This document shows positions 1-8,214 of a stretch of DNA of 51,214 nt, piece by piece. A model generated the notes under the pieces. That model saw nothing but the letters and a program-made list of their open reading frames with translations, ran no database searches and had not been told where the DNA came from. The DNA comes from Algoriphagus ratkowskyi (lineage in GTDB: Bacteria > Bacteroidota > Bacteroidia > Cytophagales > Cyclobacteriaceae): positions 1 through 51,214 of the forward strand of contig NZ_MSSV01000022.1 of NCBI RefSeq assembly GCF_002150505.1, read 5' to 3'. Within the stretch, counting starts at the first letter, position 1. Each line of letters begins with the position of its first letter. A program made the position numbers and the translations under genes.

Positions 1-1181
1 CAACTGTGTCATCACCTGTAGTGATCAGTGTAATTGTGAAAGAAGAGCTACCTACTGAAAATCCTAATGAGGTGCTAATTCCAGAAATATTTCTTGTTAC
101 TCCTGTAAACAATCAAGAATTCGATAAGGGCCAAAGCATTGAACTAATAGTCATGTTTCAAGGGTCTGACAAATTCGTTAAAAATGTAGAATATTATAGT
201 GGTGACCAACTCATAGGTTTTTCAAATGTTAGTCCATTTAGCTTTAAATGGCAAACACCAACTTCAACTAAACATAATATAACTGCAAAAGCAATTGGAG
301 AAGACACAAGCAATTTTAAAATATCAGAATCTGTTTCAATACTAGTAAAAGAAAAAATTGAGAAAATCTTCGAAATTATAGATCCAATCAAAGACGCTGA
401 ATTCAATGCTGGGGAAAGCATCTTAATACAAGTGCAAATTCCAGAAAACGTCAATCCTATTAACAGAGTTGAGTATTACCGGGAGAGAATTTCAATTGGA
501 TCTTCAACATCTCCATATAGTGATTTTAAATGGAAAAATGCTCCTTGGGGAAATCACAACTTATCAGCTAAACTGGTTTTTGCAGATGGAACCGAAATCC
601 TATCCGAGACAGTACCTATCAAAGTTTTAAAAAGAAATCAAGCGTCAGTAAAACTACTGTCATCCAGCAATCAAAAGGAAATTACATCAGGAGAAAACTT
701 GGATCTTAATGTAGAACTTAACGAGTTCGAAGCAAAAGTTGAATTTGTAGAATATTTTCTAAATGGTGAAAAATTGGGAAGCTCAGTAATACAGCCCTAT
801 AGTTATGAATGGAAGAATATTCCTGACGGAGAACATCAGCTAGTTGCTAGAGCAGTTGACATCAAAGGCTCATCGATCTATTCGGCGCCTATGATTTTAA
901 GTGCTCGGAAAGACATCAACACTCTTCAACTTGAATATGTAATTGGTCCAAATCCAACTACAGATGTTCTGAATGTAATCTTTACAAACTTAGATGGTTT
1001 TTATGATTTTGAATTTAAAGTCATATCCATGAATGGTATCGTGAAACGTTCATTCAAGGCAAAACCTGAAGAGTCAACGGTAACAATTAATGTTTCCAAT
1101 CTAATCAATGGCGTTTATATATTGCAGGTATATGGAAATGGAAATAATATTTCAAGTAAAAAGTTTATAATCAAAAAATAA
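1..1181 (+). CDS. T9SS-exported protein with tandem Ig-like domains (5' end outside window)
   Basis: The reading frame is open to the left edge, so this is the C-terminal part of a larger protein; the GTG at position 6 is unlikely to be the real start. About 390 residues are visible. They hold the last strand of one Ig-like repeat and then three full repeats (roughly residues 27-115, 120-208 and 214-300). Each carries the pattern F..G..I.L.V, then VEYY or VEYF, then SPFSFKW or QPYSYEW, typical of bacterial Ig-like (Big_7-type) domains in secreted adhesins and glycan-active enzymes. The last ~75 residues (GPNPTTDVLNV ... INGVYILQV ... KKFIIKK) are a type A T9SS sorting domain, so the protein should cross the outer membrane by the type IX system and be anchored or released. 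What the missing N-terminus does is unknown; a polysaccharide-acting domain would suit the neighbourhood, but that is a guess. Confidence 0.85.
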   Translation, partial: TVSSPVVISVIVKEELPTENPNEVLIPEIFLVTPVNNQEFDKGQSIELIVMFQGSDKFVKNVEYYSGDQLIGFSNVSPFSFKWQTPTSTKHNITAKAIGEDTSNFKISESVSILVKEKIEKIFEIIDPIKDAEFNAGESILIQVQIPENVNPINRVEYYRERISIGSSTSPYSDFKWKNAPWGNHNLSAKLVFADGTEILSETVPIKVLKRNQASVKLLSSSNQKEITSGENLDLNVELNEFEAKVEFVEYFLNGEKLGSSVIQPYSYEWKNIPDGEHQLVARAVDIKGSSIYSAPMILSARKDINTLQLEYVIGPNPTTDVLNVIFTNLDGFYDFEFKVISMNGIVKRSFKAKPEESTVTINVSNLINGVYILQVYGNGNNISSKKFIIKK

Positions 1182-1293
1182 AAGTAGTGATAAAATAAAT
1201 GAATTATATAATACATATTCTATACTGTGTTATGAACATAGATAGTATGCAAGTAATACAACTTTAGAGTGAAATTTAACACCTAGAACATTA

Positions 1294-1324
1294 AGAGCTT
1301 CCTTAAGAAAGGAGGCTCTTTTTA
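1294..1324 (+). terminator. Rho-independent terminator of the Ig-repeat gene
   Basis: Stem AGAGCTTCC / GGAGGCTCT (9 pairs, one G-U) with an 8-nt loop, followed directly by TTTTT. It lies about 110 nt downstream of the Ig-repeat gene stop and on the same strand. Confidence 0.75.
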
Positions 1325-2348
1325 TTCCAATAAATAGTATGATTTGAAACTAAAATTAAAAGATAAAATCATATATTACAAGGATTGAGGCAATCTAGCC
1401 TCGGAATGAGGAAAGAGAAAAAATAGTCAATTTATTTTAGATGATTTAATTTTCTTAGCGACGTTTATTGGTTGATTATCCCAAAGATCTTAATAAAGAT
1501 GCATTTAGATAAAATACAAATTTATATAGCTGTAATGCGAATTTATATAGCTATAAAGCTAATCAAACATTCTCTTTGCCTATGTAGATGGTGTTCTGAA
1601 TCCTTACAATTTCCAAAATAAATTTTCAAATTTAGGTTTGGCATAGTTTTAAATGATATTCATGGAACTTACACCAAGAACTAATAGAAATATTGATAGT
1701 CTCACAATCTGGGAGAAAAAAGATTGTTTTGAAAACTAAATTTCAATCTTTAAAATTAAAAAATAACTAAAAAGCATAAACTAAAAAAAACCATAGCCAC
1801 CAAACCTATGGATTTCAATCAGTTAGCTTGCCAACATAGTAAAATCTATAGAAATGTATGATATCGGCGACAAAGCACTACAAAGCAGTTACATCCAAGC
1901 GCCCTATTAATTCCGTATTTAACTAAAGCAAATAAACTTACAGTGAATTATACATGACATGTAAGATGTAAATCAAATAATTCGGATTTAAAATTATCAA
2001 TACATATATATCTAGAATTTAAGAGATTAAATCCTGCAGAAGTTAGTTAAGATCAAAGTTAGTCGTATGTAAAATATGTAACAGTATAAAAATTAAAGCT
2101 CAAATTTACAGGATTGATATCCTGCCCTTATCTCCAGCTTTAATGTCAAATTATCCTTTTGAATAAAAAAGTATAAAAAAAATATAATATCATACTAGTA
2201 ATATTTGAAAATTTCAATTAAAAGATATTTAACAGAAAAAATACATCAAACACATGGCATATTTAAAGTCAAATTGATTTATTATTTTATTTTATATAAC
2301 GTCACTTTCAACAAATCATATCTATAATCACCACTATATCCACATTTT
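1325..2348. other. Long AT-rich intergenic region without a recognisable gene
   Basis: I see no convincing coding sequence on either strand. Items present are a 13-bp direct repeat (1519-1531 and 1540-1552, period 21, containing TATAGCTATA-like sequence), a 7-bp inverted repeat ACAATCT/AGATTGT near 1705-1730, and an orphan minus-strand terminator-like hairpin at 1781-1811. The stretch looks like decayed DNA at the edge of the polysaccharide locus. I could not recognise any transposase remnant in it. Confidence 0.5.
1781..1811 (-). terminator. Orphan minus-strand terminator-like hairpin
   Basis: Read on the minus strand: CCATAG, a 9-nt loop, CTATGG, then eight Ts. There is no minus-strand gene upstream of it, so it may be a relic of a lost gene or a chance structure. 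Confidence 0.35.
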
Positions 2349-3230
2349 ATGGAAAAAAATAATTTCAAGAGCTTAGAATTACTAATATTACAATTTGGTA
2401 AAAATATCAAGTTTGTGATTTTCCCAATGTTAATATTTTCATTAAATTCGTGCATTGATGAAAGAATCACCGAATGTGATCCTTGCTCAAGCCCTATCTC
2501 ATATGAGGGTTATAGTAATGTATTTACAGAGGAATTTAATTCAGCCAGTTTTGATGAAGATTGGAACTTTATACAAGGAAATGGATGCCCAGAGGCATGT
2601 GGATGGGGAAGTGGAGAACTTCAATCGCACAATAAAGATAATGTTGAAATATTAAATGGTAATTTGATAATCACCGCAAAGAAAGAAACAATAGGTGATT
2701 CACAGTATACATCTGGAAGAATTAGTACTCTTGATACTTTTTCACTTACTTTTGGAAGAATAGATGTCAGAGCTAAATTACCAAAGGGACAGGGATTATG
2801 GGCTGGAGTTTGGTTATTAGGAGATAAAATTAAAGAAGTAAGCTGGCCAACTCCCGGTCACATTAGTCTTTTGGAAATGAGAGGTGGAGAAATTGATGGA
2901 AGGAATAATACTCTTGTAGGTAAAATAATTTATGGAACACCTAAAAATGTTCAAACCTTTAGCAATTTTACTTCCTTAGAAAATGGAATTTTCAATGATA
3001 AATTTCATGTTTTTTCTATAATTTGGGAGCCTAATAAAATTCAGTGGCTACTGAATGATAAAGTTTACTTTGAAAAAATCATCGATGCTTCTATGATAGA
3101 CACATTTACAAAGCCATTTCATTTGAATATTAATTTGGCAGTAGGTGGACAATTTCCAGGAAACCCTAATACCAGCACTGTATTTCCACAAGAATTGGTT
3201 ATAGATTATATTAGGGTATTTCAAAAATAA
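2349..3230 (+). CDS. GH16-fold lipoprotein with degenerate catalytic motif
   Basis: 293 residues. A long N-terminal stretch ends in a hydrophobic segment and lipobox (LNSC, Cys35), so this is probably an outer-membrane or periplasmic lipoprotein. Residues ~57-293 match the laminarinase/GH16 beta-jelly-roll: EEFN near 61, GWGSGELQ near 86, a GRIDVRAKLPKGQGLWAGVWLL block and a C-terminal IDYIRVF. In active GH16 enzymes the motif after WP..G is E-I-D-x-x-E (nucleophile, helper Asp, acid/base). Here it is H171-I-S173-L-L-E176: the nucleophile is His, the Asp is Ser, and only the acid/base Glu remains. The usual GT.H.G strand downstream also lacks its His (GKIIYG). The family is clear; hydrolase activity is doubtful, and glycan binding or scaffolding is more likely. 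It lies upstream of wzy. The ATG at 2349 leaves an unusually long N-region before the signal. Confidence 0.85.
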   Translation: MEKNNFKSLELLILQFGKNIKFVIFPMLIFSLNSCIDERITECDPCSSPISYEGYSNVFTEEFNSASFDEDWNFIQGNGCPEACGWGSGELQSHNKDNVEILNGNLIITAKKETIGDSQYTSGRISTLDTFSLTFGRIDVRAKLPKGQGLWAGVWLLGDKIKEVSWPTPGHISLLEMRGGEIDGRNNTLVGKIIYGTPKNVQTFSNFTSLENGIFNDKFHVFSIIWEPNKIQWLLNDKVYFEKIIDASMIDTFTKPFHLNINLAVGGQFPGNPNTSTVFPQELVIDYIRVFQK

Positions 3231-3244
3231 GTTCTCAAATCTCA

Positions 3245-3282
3245 ATTGTAATCTAAACAAAATTACAAGTTTAGATTACAAT
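3245..3282 (+). other. 14-bp perfect stem-loop between GH16 gene and wzy
   Basis: ATTGTAATCTAAAC (3245-3258) pairs perfectly with 3269-3282 around a 10-nt loop, 15 nt after the GH16 stop codon. There is no T-run on either side, so it is not a standard intrinsic terminator. It could be an mRNA 3'-end stabiliser or an attenuating structure before the polymerase gene. Confidence 0.6.
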
Positions 3283-3400
3283 AGAGTCTCAAAAAATTAT
3301 TCACGTCTAATACATAAATTTACTACACACCTAATACAAAAAAAATATATTTTCTTATATTTTAATTACTAATGACAATTATGAAAAAAATATCTTGCAA

Positions 3401-4693
3401 ATGGAAAAAACAAAATTAGACTATTTTTTCGTATTTTTTTTCATATTGATTGCCGCAAAAACATCCTTTGTTTATGAATATGATGTATTTTGGTTTATAT
3501 TTTCAATATCTTGTTTTAGCTATGGTCTTTATAAAAAAAGAATATATGAAAGTGATCTCTATACATTTGCAATATTTACTGCTATATTTATTTTATTTAT
3601 AATATTTAGGAATTTATTTTTTAATAAGCTTGGAGTTATGTTTTTAGTAAGTGATGTATTTTTTTTATTAAAATACATCCTAATATCTTATATATTTTGC
3701 GTGGTATTTAAAAAAAATGCTACTATATTAATTTCAGAGGTAATTATATTTTTAGCTAAAATATCATTAGCACTTTATGTTTTTCAATTAGTAGGTGGAG
3801 GAGGAATTTTGTTTAAAATTGGGGAAACATTTCATAACAGTACTATACCATATTCTGGTATAAGTGCAACCTACTCCAATTTCATATTTTTCACTTATGA
3901 TAAATTACATCATTTTAGAAACTCAGGATTTGTCTGGGAACCAGGAGCTTATGGTTGCTTTTTAGTTATTGCTCTTTTGTTTCATTTTATGAACAATTAC
4001 TTTGTGATGGATAGGAATGCAATAATCTTAATTATTGCTACGATTACAACCATATCAACTACAGCTTATTTAGCTCTTGGCATCCTAATGGTGCTCTATT
4101 ATAGATTCAATGAAGGGATAATAAGTTGGAAAATGATACTTCTATCTATTGTAGGTTTAATATTATTTTTCAACTTACCTTTCTTAGGAGAAAAAATAAC
4201 AAATATTTATGAAGAAGATATAAAGATTTTACAAAATTATGAAGAAATAACTAACCAATTAGCATTCTACGAAGAATTTGGGGGTGAAGTAAAATTAAAT
4301 AGATTCTCTAGTATAATTTTTTTATATCAAAATTTTGGTTATCAGTTAATATTTGGTGTTAGTAACGCGTATATTAATCTTAATAGTCCAATATTTGGTG
4401 TAGAAATAAGTAAATTCAATATCTCCAATGGAACTATTGATTTTATAGCTAAATTTGGGCTTGTAGGATTTGCCTTTTTACTTTTCCGAATGGGTAAATT
4501 TATTTATCTCCATTATCAAAAGTTCGAATATTCTTTATATATGATCTTGATGATTTTGGTGATGAATTTTGGAGAACCTCTTCTCATATTACCGATTACA
4601 TTAATCTTTCTTTTTCTTCCAAAATTTTCATTAATCGACTATGATTTTGAGGAAGAAAATGACGAAATTCACGAGTTAAGTGAAGTTAATTAA
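3401..4693 (+). CDS. Wzy-like polysaccharide polymerase (O-antigen ligase/polymerase family)
   Basis: 430 residues from the ATG at 3401; a TTG two codons earlier is possible but weaker. The protein is strongly hydrophobic, with about ten predicted membrane segments, a long periplasmic loop (~residues 270-345, rich in charged residues) and an acidic C-terminal tail (FEEENDEIHELSEVN). The segment NSGFVWEPGAYGCFL is the kind of sequence seen in Bacteroidota Wzy proteins just before a membrane helix. It would polymerise lipid-linked repeat units on the periplasmic face of the inner membrane. Context supports this: Wzx, Wzc and Wza homologues lie in the same locus. The gene is very AT-rich, as usual for wzy and suggestive of transfer. 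A short out-of-frame reading frame, MKKISCKWKKQN, starts at 3381 and overlaps the start; I do not claim it is expressed. Confidence 0.75.
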   Translation: MEKTKLDYFFVFFFILIAAKTSFVYEYDVFWFIFSISCFSYGLYKKRIYESDLYTFAIFTAIFILFIIFRNLFFNKLGVMFLVSDVFFLLKYILISYIFCVVFKKNATILISEVIIFLAKISLALYVFQLVGGGGILFKIGETFHNSTIPYSGISATYSNFIFFTYDKLHHFRNSGFVWEPGAYGCFLVIALLFHFMNNYFVMDRNAIILIIATITTISTTAYLALGILMVLYYRFNEGIISWKMILLSIVGLILFFNLPFLGEKITNIYEEDIKILQNYEEITNQLAFYEEFGGEVKLNRFSSIIFLYQNFGYQLIFGVSNAYINLNSPIFGVEISKFNISNGTIDFIAKFGLVGFAFLLFRMGKFIYLHYQKFEYSLYMILMILVMNFGEPLLILPITLIFLFLPKFSLIDYDFEEENDEIHELSEVN

Positions 4694-4796
4694 TTAAATT
4701 AAATAAATTTTAATGTTTAAAATCAAGGGATCAACGAAGTAGATCTAATCTTTATACTTGAATTTTTTAAAAAGCTAAAAAGTAAAATAAATAATC

Positions 4797-5888
4797 ATGA
4801 AAATTTTAATGGTAAATGACTACCCCCTGGATCGTTATTATAACCAGTGGCAAGCCGGATTAACTCCAAGTCAACAGCTATGGGGAAAAATTGAGTTGGA
4901 TAAAGAAGATGGGATTGAAATCATTATTCTACCTCACCAGAAATATAAGTTTCTGGATAAAATTGGAAATAAAATTCGAATAGAACATTTAGACCAGCAA
5001 ATAAGGGCACTGTTTATTAAAAATGATATCGATATAATTTATGCTCCCTTCGCTGCCGCAACGACTAAATTATTGTTGATATTAAAGCTTTTCGGAATAA
5101 TCAAGACTCCTATAGTAGCTATGATTCATTACCCCCTTTTAGGAAGTAGCTCTAAAAATAGATTAGTGAAATCTTTAGGTAAAAAACTAATGATGGGTTT
5201 CGACAGGATGCTTTTCGTAAGTGAGAATATTAAATCGGAAAATATTAAGTCATTTGAATTATCTCCTAAAGATTATGAAAATAGATTTGTGCATTTAAGT
5301 TGGGGAGCAGAAACAAATTTCTATGATAGATCCAATACTTTAACTAATTCTACCAAAGAAGAATATTTTGTGAGTTCCGGACAAACTGATCGGGATTTCG
5401 ACACATTAATAGAGGCATTTCGCTATTTAGATTTTAAACTTAAAATTTACGCAAAACCTAATTATAAGCCTATATCAACAGATATTCCTGATAATGTTGA
5501 GATTAATACTAAGTCAATTAGTTCTAGGGAGATTATTGATTTATATAAAAATTCATTGGCGGTATTAATTTGTTTTAAAATGACTCAATCTTCAACATTG
5601 GGCCTGACTGTTCTATTAGATGCAATGGCTATTGGAAAACCTGTCATTATGACCTCAAATCCTTTTATTGACGTTGACATCGAAAAGGAAGGAATTGGTT
5701 ATTGGATTCAAGAAGGTGATGTTCAGTCCTGGGTTTCTAAACTTAAAAAATTGATTGATAACCCTGAATTAAGTAATGAAATGGGACGAAAAGCTTTTGA
5801 GTTACATAAGACTAAATATAACATGGACTATTTTGGAAAGTCGCTTAAGAAGGTATTTCAAAATCTTTCAGAAGAAACAGTAAAATAG
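4797..5888 (+). CDS. Glycosyltransferase, GT4-like (GT-B fold)
   Basis: 363 residues, cytoplasmic, without a signal peptide. The N-terminal half begins MKILMVNDYPLD, a typical first beta-strand of GT-B enzymes, and includes an IDIIYAPFAAATTKLLL stretch. The C-terminal half carries the donor-binding pattern QSSTLGLTVLLDAMAIGKPVIMT (~residues 264-286), matching the E.fG....EAmA.G.PVI signature of GT4 family members but with a weakened acidic start. It probably adds a sugar to the repeat unit of the nearby polysaccharide. It follows wzy by 103 nt on the same strand, so the two may share a transcript. Donor and acceptor cannot be read from the sequence. Confidence 0.75.
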   Translation: MKILMVNDYPLDRYYNQWQAGLTPSQQLWGKIELDKEDGIEIIILPHQKYKFLDKIGNKIRIEHLDQQIRALFIKNDIDIIYAPFAAATTKLLLILKLFGIIKTPIVAMIHYPLLGSSSKNRLVKSLGKKLMMGFDRMLFVSENIKSENIKSFELSPKDYENRFVHLSWGAETNFYDRSNTLTNSTKEEYFVSSGQTDRDFDTLIEAFRYLDFKLKIYAKPNYKPISTDIPDNVEINTKSISSREIIDLYKNSLAVLICFKMTQSSTLGLTVLLDAMAIGKPVIMTSNPFIDVDIEKEGIGYWIQEGDVQSWVSKLKKLIDNPELSNEMGRKAFELHKTKYNMDYFGKSLKKVFQNLSEETVK

Positions 5889-6099
5889 TTTTCCTAAATA
5901 TTTACTGGGTTCAAGTTGCCTCATTCGATTGGACAAAAAGTTTAGCTCTCCTATCTTAGAATGAATTATAGACCATGAAGGGCATTCGGCAACGCATTCT
6001 AATTGATGGTAATTGAACAATATAAAAGCGGCAAATCCTGTAATGAGATAGCATGGATAAGGTAATCTCGGTTACTGGGTCAGGCGATAAAGGCGGGAA

Positions 6100-6204
6100 T
6101 ACCAGTATAGGCCTATTAATTTATTGGGACTGATCTTACATTCTGACCGGGGAGTACAGTTTGCCTGTGAAGAATTCCGAAACCTGCTGGATAGTATGGA
6201 CAAT
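6100..6204 (+). pseudogene. IS3-family transposase (OrfB) fragment
   Basis: Translation in one frame gives NLLGLILHSDRGVQFA followed by CEEFRNLLDSMD. This is the HSDRG-Q-(Y/F) block of the rve integrase core of IS3-family OrfB, including one catalytic Asp. The similarity stops abruptly after SMD and the rest of the gene is missing. Upstream frames are broken by stops. It is a dead remnant. Confidence 0.7.
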
Positions 6205-6266
6205 ACTCACCCCAATTCCGATCATATTGATCCAAAATGAGTTTGGTACTTTAATCTGTTAGCCTT

Positions 6267-6475
6267 TCATTTTTGCATTTTTTTTCTGAGACTTTCTTCT
6301 ATTAGCTCAATTCTTTAACATGAGTGGACCAACCTGTCAAGAACAGCGTCAGCAACGATTTCTTCGCCAATGATATCGTTCCAACTCGAAACGGGCAGTT
6401 GACTGACAATTATCATAGATTTCTTTACGTGCCTGTCCTCTATCATTTCCATGAAATCTATCCTCTCCTCGTCGA
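6267..6475 (-). pseudogene. IS21-family IstB helper ATPase, C-terminal fragment
   Basis: The minus strand reads PIDEERIDFMEMIEDRHVKK, then SMIIVSQLPVSSWNDIIG, then a block ending AVLDRLVHS. An in-frame TAA follows where His of the family's HRIEL is expected, then RIELIEESLRKK. This matches the C-terminal third of IstB (sensor regions of the AAA+ fold). The N-terminal two thirds, including the Walker motifs, and all of istA are absent. It is a degraded relic. Confidence 0.75.
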
Positions 6476-6711
6476 TAGGTATAGTTACGTATAATAGAGT
6501 ATGTATAATTAAGGATAAAATAAGTAGTTATAGACTTGCTATATTCTGTTCAACAGGTATCGATTTGCGAGTTCGTTATGGTCCTTGCACAATTCTTTTC
6601 TTAATTCCAAAAAACAATTTATTTACTCTATCATGTTACTTATTTTTCATTCTCTAAGCAACCTCTATCTAGAACCTCTATTTTTTAAAACAAAGCACAT
6701 CTGATTTAGGG

Positions 6712-7464
6712 TTATTCAAAACATAGTTGTTCTATAAGATCGACATTTTCCCAACTATCAATAATTTTTGAATAATCCTGCAAAAACATTGGATGTACCA
6801 TTATCTCTATCTTTTTTGCCCTTAACATCTGCTTTCTGGAATTCCAAGAATTTAATGATTCAAAAGAGTCTGAAAATGCTAGTCTATTGGATTTGATGAT
6901 TTGATTAATACCAACTCTATAATAATATTTGAAATAGCTATTCTCATAATAACTTTGGCAAAGTCTTAATTTTATTTTAAATTTTAAGGCAACTTTTAAG
7001 AAAACAGGAAACAAAAATGGAGTAGTATGAATATGATGATGTGAATTAATGTGATTTGGAAATAATATAGAGTCTGCCATCTTTTCTAACTGAAAGACTA
7101 TTTCCGCTTCAAATTTCTTGGATATTTCTTTTTTCAAGAGATTAGGACTCCAAACTTTATTAGGATCCCAATCTCCATTTTCTTGTAAAAAGCAGTCTGC
7201 CTCAAAGGTACTCAATGGTTTCCCTTCAGTTAGATTCACATGAAGACCTATATTCTTATATCCGAAATTATTTATGGAACTTATCGCCTCTTGAAATCCA
7301 GGCTCACCCACCATTAGAGATGTACTGTTTATTAGATTATTGTTTAAACAGTAAACAATAGCCTCGTTTATGAGTTTATCTTTGCCAAAATCATCTGCGT
7401 TAATTATCAAATTATTATTTTCTATAAAATTTGCATTCAGGTTGTTTGTTTTTATTTCATTCAT
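6712..7464 (-). CDS. ChbG/YdjC-family carbohydrate deacetylase
   Basis: 250 residues. Family hallmarks are present: NADDFG (residues 22-27, metal-binding Asp pair), GLHVNLTEGKPL (73-84) and NSHHHIH (140-146). ChbG-type enzymes are metal-dependent hydrolases that remove one N-acetyl group from N-acetylhexosamine oligosaccharides. No signal peptide is visible, so it should act in the cytoplasm. It stands alone between IS debris and an empty 750-bp stretch, but it lies inside the polysaccharide locus. A role in deacetylating a glycan precursor or salvaged oligosaccharide is plausible but inferred. Length matches the family (about 250 residues). Confidence 0.85.
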   Translation of the reverse strand: MNEIKTNNLNANFIENNNLIINADDFGKDKLINEAIVYCLNNNLINSTSLMVGEPGFQEAISSINNFGYKNIGLHVNLTEGKPLSTFEADCFLQENGDWDPNKVWSPNLLKKEISKKFEAEIVFQLEKMADSILFPNHINSHHHIHTTPFLFPVFLKVALKFKIKLRLCQSYYENSYFKYYYRVGINQIIKSNRLAFSDSFESLNSWNSRKQMLRAKKIEIMVHPMFLQDYSKIIDSWENVDLIEQLCFE

Positions 7465-8214
7465 ATGATTTATAGTTATCGTAAAGTGGGGTTTAGATTT
7501 AAATAAAATTTGGTTTGAGCGGATATTAAAATGATGTTTAGAAAAATTTTTTAGGGATGAAGCATATATGCTATTATCCTCTAATTACTCCTTTCAGTCA
7601 GTATACTCTGATGCTTATATTCCTACTTCCAAATAGGCCTTCCCTCTACGATTTCTGCTTCTATTTATAAGCTAAAAAACTGGGAGTGAATAGAATTTTT
7701 AATTGGCAATCCTTCTAGAATAAAATCTTACCTTGATCGCTGTATTTTTACAGGGATCCTTTTCAGATCGTCTTTCAATTAATGTGAATTGTTTAAATAA
7801 ATTAATACTACGAAACTAGTGGAACAGACAAAAAATCAGACCACCTCTAAAATTGCTCTTATAGAACGCGGACATTCAGCCTTAAAAATGCTCTTGGCAG
7901 TTTATCCTTTTATACTTAATACGATATTAGTTATTTACTTATCGGTCGAACCGTACTTTTAATTTACAAATAATTTGAATAAGTAAGGTAATTATTGAAA
8001 GTTTCAATGAATACCAGTTGATGATGTCCTTTAAAAATTTTAAGTGGAAAACTTAACTAGATACTCCAGAATTGCTTTCCCTCACTCCTAATCTCTGAGG
8101 TCTCATATTGTAAAGAATTTACTACCTCATAATCACTCAATATCTGGACTGAAATGTTTTCTAAGGGAAGCTTGTATAGACTTAGATTTAGTGGGGATAG
8201 TTAAATGAAATACA
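7465..8214. other. 750-bp AT-rich stretch without a recognisable gene
   Basis: Both strands are broken by frequent stops and I recognise no protein family, RNA or IS end here. Given the IS fragments on the far side of the ChbG-like gene, this is probably decayed sequence. No clear terminator for the CDP-sugar operon, which ends at 8215, was found. Confidence 0.5.

Larger units (their letters stand above)
5889..6711. other. Gene-free region filled with insertion-sequence debris
   Basis: The interval between the GT4 gene and the ChbG-like gene holds an IS3-type transposase fragment on the plus strand and an IS21 IstB fragment on the minus strand (listed separately). A further possible OrfA-like piece reads IEQYKSGKSCNEIA at 6012-6053. 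From about 6480 to 6711 the DNA is AT-rich and I recognise nothing. The debris separates plus-strand from minus-strand polysaccharide genes, which fits repeated insertion and deletion. Confidence 0.6.

Noticed and set aside
6451..6657. A 68-codon plus-strand open frame in the IS debris
   Set aside because: It overlaps the IstB remnant on the other strand and resembles no known protein; likely chance.
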